Source: Pycnopodia helianthoides (taxonomy: Eukaryota > Echinodermata > Asteroidea > Forcipulatida > Asteriidae). From it: DNA of 64,000 nucleotides. The notes beneath the pieces are model-generated. The model saw only the letters and a program-made list of their open reading frames with translations. It searched no databases and was not told the origin of the DNA. This document shows positions 45,201 through 56,904 of this stretch, in pieces. The stretch is taken from positions 3,791,501 to 3,855,500 of the forward strand of contig CM063260.1 in the NCBI GenBank assembly GCA_032158295.1. The letters are read 5' to 3'. The translations under genes and the position numbers were made by a program. Within the stretch, counting starts at the first letter, position 1, and each line of letters starts with the position of its first letter.

Positions 45201-47464
45201 AAGACCAGTGCGGATAAAGACAGGGAACCAGTCTAATAAGACACCAGCATTGTGCGCAATCATTCAAAACTATGTGGGTGGTAATGGTCTGACATTAGTA
45301 CGAATGACTGTTTATAGATGTACACATCACATGATCGTATTTCAGGCTGGCCTATAGTTTGATATAATCATTCATTAAAAAACTGCAGTGACGATATTGA
45401 ATGGTCAGACAGTAATTAGTGGGTTGATTAGACACATCATCCATCGCATAATATCATGAAGCAGCCTGGCATATAGGGAACATACATTCAATACTGCCTG
45501 CGCACAATGGTGGTAATGGTCAGACAGTACTCGATTTATTTCGTCGTTTGAAAATCATGGCGTCTATAATTACCACAACTTGACCGCCCTGTTGAGGGTT
45601 GTACGTCGCTTGGGGAGGGTACCCGGGCTAAAAACACAGGGGGGAATAACAAAGACAACATTTCAGAAATTAGTTGATGCCTCGATTACGAGACAGTGGA
45701 AGTTATGAGTCAATTTGAAATCGTAGAGCTGATAGCTACTATAAATGTTACACACTCACACACACACATTCTATTTTATGCATCCCTGTGGATGGAGACA
45801 TCTTTTGTTCTTTCCTTTGTCCCTGTAGTTAAGAACCTCCCATAGACTTTGTACACAAAATTCCTTGTGGAGCACCCCGACGGTCTTTAGATTTTCCCTA
45901 TGGAGACCAACTGTTATCCCTTTTCTGTTTTGTTCTCGGTCTCCATAATATGGTAGTGAAAATGAAATCACACATCCCCCAAAACATGAAGATAAATCCA
46001 TATGAACAAATACATAAAAAATGAACAGTAACGACGGTATAGGACTGAAGACCACTGTGTACATGTACATTGTAAACGCAAACAAACATTTCGAATTACT
46101 TATTTGCATAATTTTTCTGAAAGAAAGTTACCACCTAAACTTTCAGATCCGTGAGAGAAAAAAGGGGGTTCTGATGGATTGTCTTTTCCACCATAGAGTA
46201 TGGACCATCAGGGCTCGAATTTGACACTGGACCGCTGGCCCCAGGCCAGTGATTTTAGCATCGGGCCAGTAAACTCATGTCCGGACAAGTCCAGCGGTCT
46301 TGTGTTTGTTTTCAAATGTTGACTTTCAGTCTGATAAACACAATTCTGTTGATCATCAAAGACTACTTACCCATAATATACAAATGAGATAAATCTTCTC
46401 TTAGTGCTTTTCCAAATTCAAACAGTTCAATTATTAACCCTTGTAGGCATTTTTTCTTCTCACTTTAATTCTGGTCTTGTACTCAAAAATCCGGCCCAGT
46501 ACATATTTTGAGCTACAAGCCCTGCGGTCTTGTGGGTTTCCCCCAAAATTCTAGCCCTGACCATGTGATCTGTCATCACACGCTTCAAAACGGGCCAGAG
46601 ATTCTGGACTTCCAGCAAGGCACGATTTTGTACACAGCTCCATGAAAAAAACATTAAATCTTCGACTATTTTTTTGTATAGAGATTGCACTGTTTGATTT
46701 GTATCAACTTTTGTTATGAAGAAAAAGGGGGGCACATCTCAAAACTTGTTCAGCAGCTGTTGTTAAGGCCGTATCCGAAATGACGGCTAAGGCTAGGGCT
46801 ACGACTGTTGCTATGGGTGTTGCTAAAGACGTCCTGTACTTCAACGCATAATGACCCGGAAATCTAGCCGTAGCCGTAGCTGTAGCCGCTAATTCGGACA
46901 CGGCTTAACTCTTCCCTATGGAGCTTTAAACAGGGGGACGGAGCAAAAGCCCAAAACGAGGTTTCGAAAACAGCCTTTTTTAACAAATTTGTGGACAGGT
47001 ACCAGACTACTTTCCATTCCTCCATGCCTCAATGAAATATAGACCTTTTTTTTGTAACGTCACAGCCCGAGTTTTTGCCAACCGAGGTCGGAAAACTAAG
47101 GAAAGCCATAAATGCAAAACAAAAACGGTTTGTAACAAGGTTAGACAAATATTCAAAAAATAGTGTTGAATTTGTTGGAAACAAAGCTACTAACCATGGG
47201 ATGTATTTGTGTCGAATAAAAATGTGCAAAAGTGATGAATTTGGTCACATTGACTGTTAACACGATTGAATGTTTTGCCAACATTCGGCTTCCATGCCAA
47301 CCAGCGCGGTTTGTTGATCAACAATGGAAAGGTCTGTACATTGCTTTAAAATAGGATTTAAAAAACCAATATGGCTGCCGACTATAAAGGGTTTTCTATA
47401 CAAACAGTCCATATAATTACCTGTTGTGGCTGCTGCTGCTCCCCATAGCCTGATTTTTCGTATC
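42237..47464 (-). CDS. CD225/dispanin (IFITM-like) two-pass membrane protein, 5' exon(s) not found
   Basis: Three exons join in phase: 47421-47464 (YEKSGYGEQQQPQQ), 44189-44320 (MAPAPVMIVRQQGVAP, then PNDYLVFSVLVTLFCCCPFG and IVAIIKSLD) and 42237-42437 (VRSKTSAGDFNGAQQASSEA, KKWCIASLVTGIILEVISII, ending DHGFNG*). Borders are GTAAGT or GTAATT donors and tag acceptors. This is the CD225 layout: Pro/Gln-rich N-terminus, a membrane helix with the Cys cluster and PFGI motif, a short loop with A-GD--GA, and a second helix. Family members sit in plasma or endosomal membranes; some IFITMs restrict virus entry and others act in bone or synapse, so the role here is open. The upstream phase-1 exon with the start codon was not found. 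The introns hold MITEs (43418-43935, 43971-44135, 46764-46907, 47040-47335). Confidence 0.88.
42729..42926. repeat. TIR element with G-rich telomere-like interior
   Basis: The ends acacctatgttccgacaacc and gatgtcggaacataggggtg are inverted copies. The interior (42783-42890) is a run of GGGTTG, GGGTTA and GGGCTG hexamers, including ggggttagggctggggttgg. It lies in the last intron of the dispanin gene. Confidence 0.65.
43418..43935. mobile_element. 518-bp TIR element (CCATAGAGTTATATATAAG)
   Basis: CCATAGAGTTATATATAAGA and its reverse complement tcttatatataactctatgg bound the element; the inverted match continues through ctagaggg. Flanks carry TTGACT at 43412-43417 and 43936-43941 as a target duplication. 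The GC-rich interior has further inverted segments (actagccttcgctcggccca / gacgagcgaagcactagcc). Confidence 0.85.
43971..44135. mobile_element. 165-bp MITE with 30-bp terminal inverted repeats
   Basis: Left ttagtagtcttggtgcaaga + cgttgttgtt and right aacaagaacg + tcttgcaccaagactactaa are inverted copies with 29 of 30 matches. The interior is GC-rich with CGCG-type palindromes (gcgcgctccgcggccgcg). Confidence 0.88.
44321..46760. other. Dispanin intron sequence without other genes
   Basis: Contains repeat copies at about 45290-45425 (attgaatggtcagacag family) and 46205-46310 (gaccgctggccccaggccag repeat, related to 49100-49190). An inverted copy of the gtacacagctc family is at 46600-46735. Some frames look open (44435-44665) but lack splice or family support. 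Confidence 0.4.
46764..46907. mobile_element. 144-bp MITE (GGCCGTATCCGAA ... TTCGGACACGGC)
   Basis: Left aaggccgtatccgaaatgac and right gctaattcggacacggctta are inverted. The subterminal ggctaaggctagggctacga faces agccgtagccgtagctgtag. Both sides abut TTAA. Confidence 0.7.
47040..47335. repeat. MITE (AGACCTTT ... CAATGGAAAGGTCT), copy A
   Basis: Closely similar to 58735-59046: shared aactatggaaagccataaat-type, gttgaatttgttggaaacaa and ccatgccaaccagcgcggtt segments. The ends are inverted short copies. Confidence 0.7.
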
Positions 47465-47875
47465 CTACAAACGAAACACGGAAAGAAAACTTAAGATCGA
47501 CCTCAAAACAAAGTCCAAGTCATACTTGTACGGGGGGAAGCTTTTATTGTTGATCAGAGTCACTTGTCCCCTCATCCCAAGGTGGGATTTAGATGGACTT
47601 GGTCTATAAAAGGGTGTAATTTCTGTCTATCTTTTGGTTCTTCGTGATTGGAAATGATCGGCTTCCCGTGCACGGCGTGTCTTTCACCGAAGGACAACAG
47701 ACGCAATCGACGGCAGTTCTATCAATGGTTCATAATCAACCACTAGTAAAATGCTCATCAAAACACATTTCAAATGCGAGAGCAATACGGTATAATCAGT
47801 ATCATTAAGAAACTAAACTATGGTAGGCTTCTCTGTCCGTTATAATTGTGTAATCTATTTTATCCAGGTCCTGTC

Positions 47876-47961
47876 TTTTTACTTGCAGCGTTTTGTCTCT
47901 AATTATTATGACAGACCTAAAAGGTTTAATTATGAGAGACACAACGCTGCAAGTAAAAATA
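47876..47961. repeat. Long hairpin (~31-bp arms)
   Basis: tttttacttgcagcgttttg faces caacgctgcaagtaaaaa, continued by tctctaatta / taattatgagaga. The right arm overlaps the start of the 544-bp tandem duplication at 47951. Confidence 0.85.
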
Positions 47962-49037
47962 GATGCGTCGCCATGGCAGCAAGGTTAACGGGTGCTGTTA
48001 TAGTCTCCTTGACACAGAAGCGTAACCATGCGGAAACAGATAAAAACAAACACATGTCTTTGTTCCCTTTAAATGGAGATATTATCGTCAATGAAAATAT
48101 TATCGTTACTATGTAAATTATGTAGTTCCTTCATCCACCGGTTAGCCTGACATTCTAAAAAAAAAAATTAAAAGGTCACAAGTTGTCTCATGTTGTAAAA
48201 GGCCTATATAAAAATGACCATAAATTAGTTGACATGTGTTGAATATTCAAAGCATCTCTTTGAAATGGGGCCCAGTTCATGTAGGTCCTATGTAGGTAGC
48301 ATCCCACGCGTCCTATATTTATCAATATAGGACTCCTGTATTATAATTTGGAGTGTCGGAACAGTATATTCCTTCACAAAATACACACGACGCGTGTTCA
48401 ATCAAATGACAATTGGATCTATAAGTGCGGTCTATAAACGATTTTATGTTGTCTTCCATTGGGCTGTGTGTAGATCGTGCCTTTAGGAAGCCCCAAGTAA
48501 AAATAGATGCGTCGCCATGGCAGCAAGGTTAACGGGTGCTGTTATAGTCTCCTTGATACAGAAGCGTAACCATGCGGAAACAGATAAAAACAAACACATG
48601 TCTTTGTTCCCTTTAAATGGAGATATTATCGTCAATGAAAATATTATCGTTACTATGTAAATTATGTAGTTCCTTCATCCACCGGTTAGCCTGACATTCT
48701 AAAAAAAAATTAAAAGGTCACAAGTTGTCTCATGTTGTAAAAGGCCTATATAAAAATGACCATAAATTAGTTGACATGTGTTGAATATTCAAAGCATCTC
48801 TTTGAAATGGGGCCCAGTTCATGTAGGTCCTATGTAGGTAGCATCCCACGCGTCCTATATTTATCAATATAGGACTCCTGTATTATAATTTGGAGTGTCG
48901 GAACAGTATATTCCTTCACAAAATACACACGACGCGTGTTCAATCAAATGACAATTGGATCTATAAGTGCGGTCTATAAACGATTTTATGTTGTCTTCCA
49001 TTGGGCTGTGTGTAGATCGTGCCTTTAGGAAGCCCCA
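47951..49037. repeat. Tandem duplication, two units of ~544 bp
   Basis: Unit 1 (47951-48494) and unit 2 (48495-49037) both start aagtaaaaatagatgcgtcg and end gtgcctttaggaagccc. They differ by very few bases, such as ttgacacag/ttgatacag and one base in an A run. This is a very recent event or an assembly duplication. Confidence 0.95.
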
Positions 49038-49099
49038 GGCTCTGTGGCTCTTTTGTGAACATGTGATGTCACAGGTTACATGTGATGTCACAGGGTTCG

Positions 49100-49195
49100 A
49101 CCTTAGCGGTGGTCCGCTGGCCAAATGCCAGTTGAAACGGCGGCGGACCAGCTGAAACACCTTGCCAAGTGGTCCGGCTGGCCAGTCAAAAATAT
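49100..49195. repeat. CCGCTGGCC-type dispersed repeat
   Basis: ggtccgctggccaaatgcca, gcggaccagctg and gtggtccggctggccagtca repeat in both orientations. Related to 46215-46310 and 51385-51410 (actggtcctgctggctagtt). Confidence 0.4.
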
Positions 49196-49260
49196 CAGCA
49201 ACAGTACAACAGAACTCTGACTATTATTATTTTTTTAACAGAGGAGGCTACCTTTTTATA

Positions 49261-49318
49261 CACAAAAGCTGCAGTTTTATATGAAAAGACTTTTAAAATA
49301 AAAACTGCAGCTTTTGTG
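49261..49318. repeat. Perfect hairpin, ~20-bp arms
   Basis: cacaaaagctgcagttttat and ataaaaactgcagcttttgtg are inverted around a 17-bp loop. Confidence 0.8.
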
Positions 49319-50210
49319 CAAGTAAATTTAAAAAAGTTTCGCCGCACGGAAAATCCAAGTTTTCTTCACACAATGTAAACATGCACACACAGCGTATGTA
49401 CATGTACACAGTTTGCTGCATGTACAGCACGATCAGCCAATGGAAAAATTCGTTTCTCACTAGCTGTAGGAATTCAACAGCCAATAGCAACATTCCTTTC
49501 ACAAGTGACAGTCCACTGTGTCTAGTTTTCACCTCCTTGGATAGATCGCCCATGTACTGTGTGGTGTGGCTATGCAGACTTACTGTGTAGGCATGGTGAA
49601 CTGGTTTGCAGCCAGACTACAGATACATGTTTCTTTGACTCACATGTGGCCGGATGATGGTTTGTTTATTTCGACTGAACGTCAGTGATTTGGATTTTTA
49701 CAACTATCTAAACTGATGCCTCCTGCTAGCAAAGTAAGAAATAACTGAGATCTGGATATGTTGCAAATAGTTTGTATTAAATTGTTCTTTTTGTGGACGA
49801 AATTTGGAACATTGTAAGAACTTTGGTCTCATTTTTAATCAAGTGAAGGCAATCGGATCGCTACGAATACTTTAGTAAAAACCATGGAGGAAGAAAACTA
49901 ATAGGCTATATTTATGAATGATAAAATTACTACAGCGATCGTACGTAACCCTCCCTCTTCGGTACCGTTGATTAATGACGATTATCAATAACAAGTTTAT
50001 GGTTTTTATCGAGTCAGTTTACAAGTTATTTGTTTGTTTTAATTAGCCACAAGCATTTTTTCATAAAAAATGTACTTGTTATACTTTGAGTTTGAGTACA
50101 GTTTGAGTGCACTTTGAGTGCACTTTGAGTGCTGTATTTGGTTACTGGAACCATGGACTGAAACTATCCAAAGATCATTTTTTGCTTCTGACCAATCTGA
50201 CCTGTGTTAA

Positions 50211-50600
50211 AGGAACATTACATAATTGGTAAGAAAAAACTTGTAAAATATACTTTTTGATCACAGATTTACATAAAACTTACACAGTCTAGTAATGATG
50301 ATAGTAGAAAACATCCCTTGAAATATTTCTGTCTGAAATGCCATATTTGATGCGAAATGAATAAACTTATTTTCCGATTGGAGTTTATCGCTCAGTGAGC
50401 GTTTTATTCATTTGTTGAATCTATAGTATATGATTTCATGCAAATGTGTTATCGGTTTTTCACTATTTTCTCGTGACCCAGTTGGCCGATCGATCTCAAA
50501 CTTCTTCAGGTTTGTCAGTTTATGTATATGGTGGATTACATAAAGTGCTTACACTGCCAGCAACTGTTTTGTTAGCAAAAACCAGTTCTGTAATGTTCCT
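50211..50600. mobile_element. TTAA-flanked MITE, second copy of the 386-bp family
   Basis: AGGAACATTACATAATTGGT ... AGTTCTGTAATGTTCCT between TTAA 50207-50210 and 50601-50604. It is in inverted orientation to the copy at 15036. Confidence 0.92.
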
Positions 50601-51438
50601 TTAAGTAAGTATCTAAACATAATAAAGTTTGGCTATCAATGCACTTAACCTTTTAGCCACTGGACCGCCCAGCCACCCAAAGTAATACACCGCAACATGG
50701 GTAGGAGGAAACGCTCACCAGCTTGTGTTTGGAGGGGGGGGGGGCGGGGGAGTAACATAAAAATAAAACTAAATAGTCACTGGTACACGTCGACACAATG
50801 GCAATCGTTTGACCATTTTTTTTTCGCCCTTCACAGTTATAAGTTGAATTGTAAAAAAAGGTACGCTAATTATGATAAATTCTGTAGCTCTAATAACCAA
50901 AACCACGCTCATTTTTAACAACATATTTTTTCTTTCTTCATGATGATACTGTCGAAAACTAATGGTTAGCAATTAATCAGTATGAGCAGTTGACGCCAGT
51001 TAACAGCCTTCAAAACTATTGTGTTCATTTTAACTTTATGAAAAATAACCTCCATTAAATTTAACGATAGCCGTTATTGTTAATTTCCCTTGGGACATGT
51101 CTCCTCCGAAATTGAAATAATTATGTTAATCAGTGACAATTCTAACGAAAAGGACGAAAGTTGTACCTAAATAATAAGTCTTGTGTATCTTTAGAATACT
51201 TTAAACCATGATTCTAGTAATTCACTTAGAGAGTCTTGAAAACTAAAAAAATGTTCAGCAAACTCGGGCGGTTCAGGGACTAAAGGGTTAACTTGACGTT
51301 GCAATTCATTGAATTGAAATAGTGATGATCGAAAATCAGGATATTGTTTCAATCGTTATGAAAAATGTTATAAAAAAAATCAAGCCAACTGGTCCTGCTG
51401 GCTAGTTGAAAAAAAAGTTAAGGGCAACCCCTGTGTCA

Positions 51439-51605
51439 GTCACAGGTTACATGTGATGTCACAGGTTACATGTGATGTCACAGGTTACATGTGATGTCAC
51501 AGGTAACATGTGATGTCACAGGTTACATGTGATGTCACAGGTTACATGTGATGTCACAGGTTACATGTGATGTCACAGGTTACATGTGATGTCACAGGTT
51601 ACATG
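51439..51605 (+). repeat. 19-bp minisatellite, about 9 units
   Basis: The unit caggttacatgtgatgtca is repeated almost perfectly (one unit has aac for tac). One and a half units also occur at 49068-49095 inside a dispersed repeat, a likely source. Confidence 0.95.
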
Positions 51606-52117
51606 CATGGTCAATATCCAGTGCTTTCACTGAGTATAGTAAGTCAACAATCAAGCACGGAGTATATAAAACCACGGTGCCTTATCATACATCGAGTGCA
51701 ACAGTTGCCAGTAAAAACTATCGACATTATTAGACATCTTTCGATTCGTACTTAATCTTATCAATAGTAGTCAAGGCCGATTTCCTACATTCCGCCCACA
51801 GGTAGTAGTTAATAAGCAGGACAGTTCTTTTCAGAACTGAGAAGTCTCCCGAATTCCGAAAATCTACTCCGCGGTAGTAGATCAAATAGCAAAACAAGTT
51901 CTCTAAAGAACAAAATCTACCAGAAAAGTAGATATACACAGTCATGGTTGTTACCGCAAACCGAACATTAATGATCGAAACTGTTACCTGCTCAGAAGGC
52001 TTTACCAAATAAAAGCTAAATTGATAACAATTAAAAGAACCAGGAAACTGAAATAGCAGTCCCTAATTCGAATGGCTTTGAATAAACGTCTACAAAACAA
52101 AAACTAAGGTTTAAGGA

Positions 52118-52182
52118 TCACTTCCTCAATGAACTTCCTTCCTCAATGAGCTTACTTCTTCAATGAGCTAACTTCCTCAATG
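52118..52182 (+). repeat. Short tandem repeat acttcctcaatgagctt, about 4 units
   Basis: cttcctcaatgaacttcctt, cctcaatgagcttacttctt, caatgagctaacttcctcaa. Non-coding. Confidence 0.75.
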
Positions 52183-52189
52183 TGTTTTG

Positions 52190-54340
52190 AGAATTTGACT
52201 AGAGAATGAGAACAAAATAAGTCCCCAGCTCCGAGCTTTTATACCAGATGCACATGGACTTTTGGGTTAATATACACCAAACACAAAAAAAACCCATTGC
52301 TATCGATGCTTTTCAGAGTAAAAGCAAAACCTATGGGATCACTTTCGCAAGCCTCGGTACCATACAAGGCAGCGCATCATATCGATTCCTCTCGTCACTA
52401 ATCTCTGGAAGGGATGTGCTGAAAAAACAGAGCTGATTGGTTACCAAAATGTGACTGCTCTGCGCATCACTTGATAAGTGAGAAACTTCTGTGCGCTTGT
52501 AGGGCGCTTTCTAGAGGGCTGTTGGATATGCGCGTGTCAAAAAGCAAGTATTTGGACGTGATGCACTTCAAATGAATCATGTTGTTAGGCATACAGTTAT
52601 AGACATGTCAAAAGATCAAAGCAAGAATGAGAAGGGACCAGTTGCTCTATGACTTGATGCCTTTTTTGCGGGCTACCATTTTAAGCGCACGCATAGAGTG
52701 GATTGGCCGCAGGACTAATTCAAATATCCAATATATTTGGATATTTCAAAGTTACACTTTCAGGGGTTATGATCGAGCAATAAATTCTGTGAAAAACGGT
52801 GCAGCTAGATCGTAAATATTGTTATTTTTTATTATTTATTCGGCTAAAAATATGCAACACTTGTACAGACATACGTGAGAGGTTGCACATATTCCTTAAC
52901 GAACTTGCTGTGATGAGAAGGCCTTTAAGGATCGACCCCATGTCATAAAGGCTTCGACTTTGCTTGTTTTTGGAATAACATCCTGGCTAGAATGCTGTTT
53001 CTATATAAACGGCTATAAACAGCCCCTTAAATTAGCCGACCAATTTCCCCTCTAAATTTTTTTTTATAAAACAATTGTTAAAGGGCAAATCTAGCATATG
53101 TTCAACTTGATGTTAAACAAACTCATGTGGACCTATAAAGCGGGCATCAGATCCCACACCGTATTAAAGGCGATTCTATTGCTGGTTCGTCTCGTAGAAA
53201 TGTCCCACACTTTATAATACACAGCAAAATGCTTACTGCTTTCAATAAACTTATGCATATTATCTCCAGCCAAAAAGGGTTCCAACTTGGTTGCGTATTA
53301 TTATTATTAGTGTATTATTATTTTATTTCTCACCACAAGTTCAATAAAAAAATGTACATACAAAAGAGATCCAAAATATAGATATGGAGAAGGCTAGACT
53401 GAGGAGGAAATGTACATTTTCCTACAACCTAAAGGTTCAGTCTGCCGATAAAAATATTTATAAAAGGTACAGACACTCAATATACACAGGGGAAAAGGAT
53501 ACAAACTACAAAGAAGGCATACGGGCATACAATGTTGATCAACATTTTGACAAAATTATAGGTGTGCACCCTGCTTAAAAAGATTCCCGGATCCGCGCCT
53601 GGAATGTGTCCATAACTATTAAACTTCACGGTTGCATAAATCCTCATACAAAAACTAAATCAATCTACATGTATTCATAATTGGCTTCTGTAGTGATAGT
53701 TGGAGCCAGATTGTGTGAAGTGGGCGTGGCTTCAGTGGTAAGTGACATTTATAAACAGGAGAATTATTTGGTCTGTGAATAATTACATCCTTCCAACTCC
53801 CAGACTCGGTTTGCCAGCCATCAACAAAAGATTCGAGTCTAAGCCATTGTTTATTCTGCATGTCCTTGCTCGGTTTAATTAAACACAATGAAGAAAGGTT
53901 GCTTTCATACAGCTAACCTAACCTGCTGGGGATGCATGGCCAGTAAATTACATCTATTGTAAATTTATTACGTGTCGGGCTATCATGAGTACATTTTAGC
54001 ATCCCCTCTATTATTTTAACATTAATATTTTTCCCACCGAAGGCACAGCTGCCAACATTTGCACCTTGCATTCGGGGAGATTTTGTGCAACAATCAGGGA
54101 GATATTTAGAACGCTCAACATAATATAGGGACAAAGTTTCCATAATCAGGGAGATGTTCAAATGCTGAGGCAGCTATAGTACATGTGCTTCCCTGGCTCT
54201 TTCGCTTTCCAACCGTATAGCATGTTTGGGTATGGAGATTGAATTTTGACAAAACGACAGCTTTTTAACAAATTGCCTTTGTGCTCAGGTTTGAGTGGTT
54301 TTTGCTGTGTTATCTTAGTCAACTAAAGTCGCAATGGGGG
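52190..54340. other. Gene-free stretch with one unassigned frame
   Basis: A 64-codon plus frame at 53384-53578 (MEKARLRRKCTFSYNLKVQS ... GEKDTNYKEGIRAYNVDQHF) is coding-like but without splice or family support. The rest shows no gene or clear element. Confidence 0.3.
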
Positions 54341-54344
54341 GGGG

Positions 54345-54735
54345 GGGAGGCTCCAGCAGGGTATAGTACACAGTGGACTAAAGTCACCATTGTGGCTCAA
54401 GCAGGGTATAGTGCACAGTTTACTAAGTCACCATTTGGGGCTCAAGCAGGGTATAGTGCAGTAGTGCAAAGTTTACTAAATTTAGTCACAATTGGGGCCC
54501 AAGTAGGCTATAGTGCACAGCCACTAAAGTTGCCATTGGGCCTCAAGCAGGGTATAGTGCACTGCAGTCAACTAAAGTCACAAATGGGACTCAAACGGGG
54601 TAGAGTACAAGTTAAGTCAACTAAAGTCACCATTGGGGCTCAAACAGGGTATAGTGCACAGTCCACAGTTGAGTAAGTTGACATTGGGGCTCAAGCAGGG
54701 TATAGTGCACTGCAGTCAATTAAAGTCACCATTCA
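54345..54735 (+). repeat. Degenerate minisatellite, ~55-60 bp units, about 7
   Basis: ctcaagcagggtatagtgca followed by cagt--actaaagtcaccat and tggggctcaagcagg recurs through the block, with one plus frame open across most of it (QAGYSAQ-type repeat). It is probably non-coding. Confidence 0.8.
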
Positions 54736-55086
54736 ATCTTTCACTAGAGAATATTCGTAAATGATTTGTAATTTTTGTGTTGTCTTGTCGCTTAAAAAAC
54801 CTGTGACATTTTATTTAAGAGGATGACCCCACTTTGACCTTTACTTCCGGTCTAAACAGGAAGCTCTAAAAATTCAATAATCACTTCTACTGATCTGTCT
54901 ATATTTGTATGAAACATCAATGTGGGGCTAACTTTCAAAGTAACAATATGATGACATAAGGAGCTGTTTTTATACAGCGCTCTTTGTTAACAAGTTTAAA
55001 CTAAAACAATATTTCCTTGAACGATTTGACATGGATTAAAAAGGTTTGCTAAAATAGATCCGAACTTGTCTGACATTTTTATTTAA

Positions 55087-55460
55087 AGGTACACGTTGCC
55101 TTGGATCGGGCGAGTTGGTCTCTAAAAAGCATTTGTAACCGTTTGTTATAAAAATGTATATGGCTAGAAAGATGTTATTAAAGTAGAAAAAGTAGAATAC
55201 AATGATCCACACAAACATGCCTCGAAATTGTGTGGTTTTCCTTTGACATCATGAACTAACACGGTCGGCCATTTTGTGGAGTCAAAATGGCCGACCGTGT
55301 TAGTTCGCAAGGTAAAAGGAAAACCACGCAATTTCGGGGCATATTTGTGTGGATCATTGTATTCTACTTTTAAAACATCTATCTAACATATGCATTTGAT
55401 AACAAACGGTTACAAACGCTTTTATAGACCAACTCGACCGATCGAAGGCAACGTGTACCT
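55087..55460. mobile_element. 374-bp TTAA-flanked near-perfect palindrome
   Basis: AGGTACACGTTGCCTTGGAT faces cgatcgaaggcaacgtgtac + ct, with TTAA at 55083-55086 and 55461-55464. The arms are inverted for almost their whole ~185-bp length; the centre is gtcggccattttgtggagtc + aaaatggccgac. Confidence 0.9.
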
Positions 55461-55781
55461 TTAACCCTGCACTATCCGGCTTCCGTAAGTAACCGACCGG
55501 CCGATCACAACGTCTAGCACGTAGCCCTGCCACAACAGAAACGTGTCAATTGCATGTAGTGTATAGTGTTCTACTACACATGTATTTTTTTGCAAGTATG
55601 TGTTTGGCGAGTCTTGTTTTTGAAAATATATTCTTGGCATCTCTTGTTTTTTGGAAGTCTACATTTAGCAAATCTTTGGTTTAAAAAAAGAGTACATTAT
55701 GCTGGGCGAATCTTGTTTTTCGAAAGTCTATACTTAGCAAATCTTGTTTGTTTGTTTTTTGGTTTATTTTTTATTTTTTAT

Positions 55782-56330
55782 ATGAGACAAAGTAGGCCAA
55801 TGCCAAACAAACAGCCAAGGCTGAGCTATGTCAAACACCCACTCCGTATAGCGACCTGGAGCGTGAGAACTCTACTTGTCACCGAAAGAGTAGATCTGTT
55901 GGTAAATGGAATTCGACAAAACTTAACTGGGACATAGTTGGAGAAGCAGAAACACGCTGGCAAGGCCAATGGGGTGGTAGACCTGGAAAAAGGACGAAAG
56001 ATTATATTTTTTGGGTGCAATCAATTAGCAAGGCAAAGCAGGTGTTGGGGGGTTCTCCTTAGCGATTATGCACACAGATCATTCATAAGCTATACACACT
56101 GTCAATGAACACATCATTTCCATCAGATGCAGAGGCCAAGGGCCGAACATGTCCTTATTTCAAGGTCTATAATGCCCCAACCTCGACTTGTTCTGAAGAA
56201 GAAATTCAAGATTTCGTTAATGTCCTCCAAGCGAAATTGGAGGCTTTGCCAAAACACTAGACGCCCAAGTTATTATAGCTGGAGACTGGAACGCCAAAGT
56301 TGGTCAGGACTTTGAAACTTGTAGTCTTTT
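55782..56330 (+). pseudogene. LINE apurinic-like endonuclease relic, frameshifted
   Basis: RIATWSVRTLL and VDLLVNGIRQ, then in another frame NWDIVGEAETRWQGQWGG, then after further shifts and stops VIIAGDWNAKVGQDFE. These are the W(N)VRTL, E-(E)TRW and GD(F/W)NA-VG motifs of the endonuclease domain of non-LTR retrotransposons (CFDP2-like/RTE or CR1 type). The reverse transcriptase is not found downstream; sequence changes to a MITE at 56504. Confidence 0.75.
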
Positions 56331-56503
56331 TTACTATTGAGTAACATGGCTAGGCAGTATAAAATGTTCGAGGGAACTACTTTTACCCTTCTGTGTCAAG
56401 GAACATAAATTAACTTCATACATAAAGCTTCCCGTATAAGTGGACCTGGATATCAAACCGGATCATAACACCAATCCAGCTGTTAAACACAATACGTTGT
56501 TCA

Positions 56504-56898
56504 AGGCACAGTACACGTTTGGTAATTGGAGCCTACTGATTGTGTTATTCCTGTATAAATGTAGATACATACAATAAAACTAACCTGTGAAAATTTCACT
56601 TCAAAAAGGTGGTCGCGTTTTTTGAGACATCACCGAAAAACCGGAGCGAATATTTCCACGCAGGAAGAATAGGCCTACTCCCCATAAGAATACACAGTCT
56701 TAGAAGCGTTTCGACAGAAACGCTCCTCAGATTCAAATTTTGGGAATAGAAAGTGATATATTTTCCATAACCGTATAGTACTTCGAGGTTAAAGGTTTCT
56801 CAAAACTCATTTTACTACCCAAAGCTGCTGTCCTTCTTACCAAGTAAGTTGTTATTGCCATAATTTTTCAGAGTCATTACCAAACGTGTACTGTGCCT
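56504..56898. mobile_element. MITE with AGGCACAGTACACGTTTGGTAATT ends
   Basis: aggcacagtacacgtttggt faces accaaacgtgtactgtgcct. The right flank is TTAA (56899-56902), the left TTCA. The central ctcctcagattcaaattttg relates it loosely to the 60701 family. Confidence 0.8.
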
Positions 56899-56904
56899 TT
56901 AAAA

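Noticed and set aside
47820..48116. 98-codon plus-strand gene
   Set aside because: Runs through the hairpin and into the duplicated unit; no splice context, and the second unit keeps only part of it.
51439..51605. CRISPR-like array
   Set aside because: Repeats are head-to-tail without spacers, in an animal genome; it is a minisatellite.
51730..52008. First exon of the dispanin gene (minus-strand VKPSEQV frame)
   Set aside because: The apparent start is a TTG, the peptide is not Pro/Gln-rich, and the phase at its GT does not fit the phase-1 exon needed before 47464.
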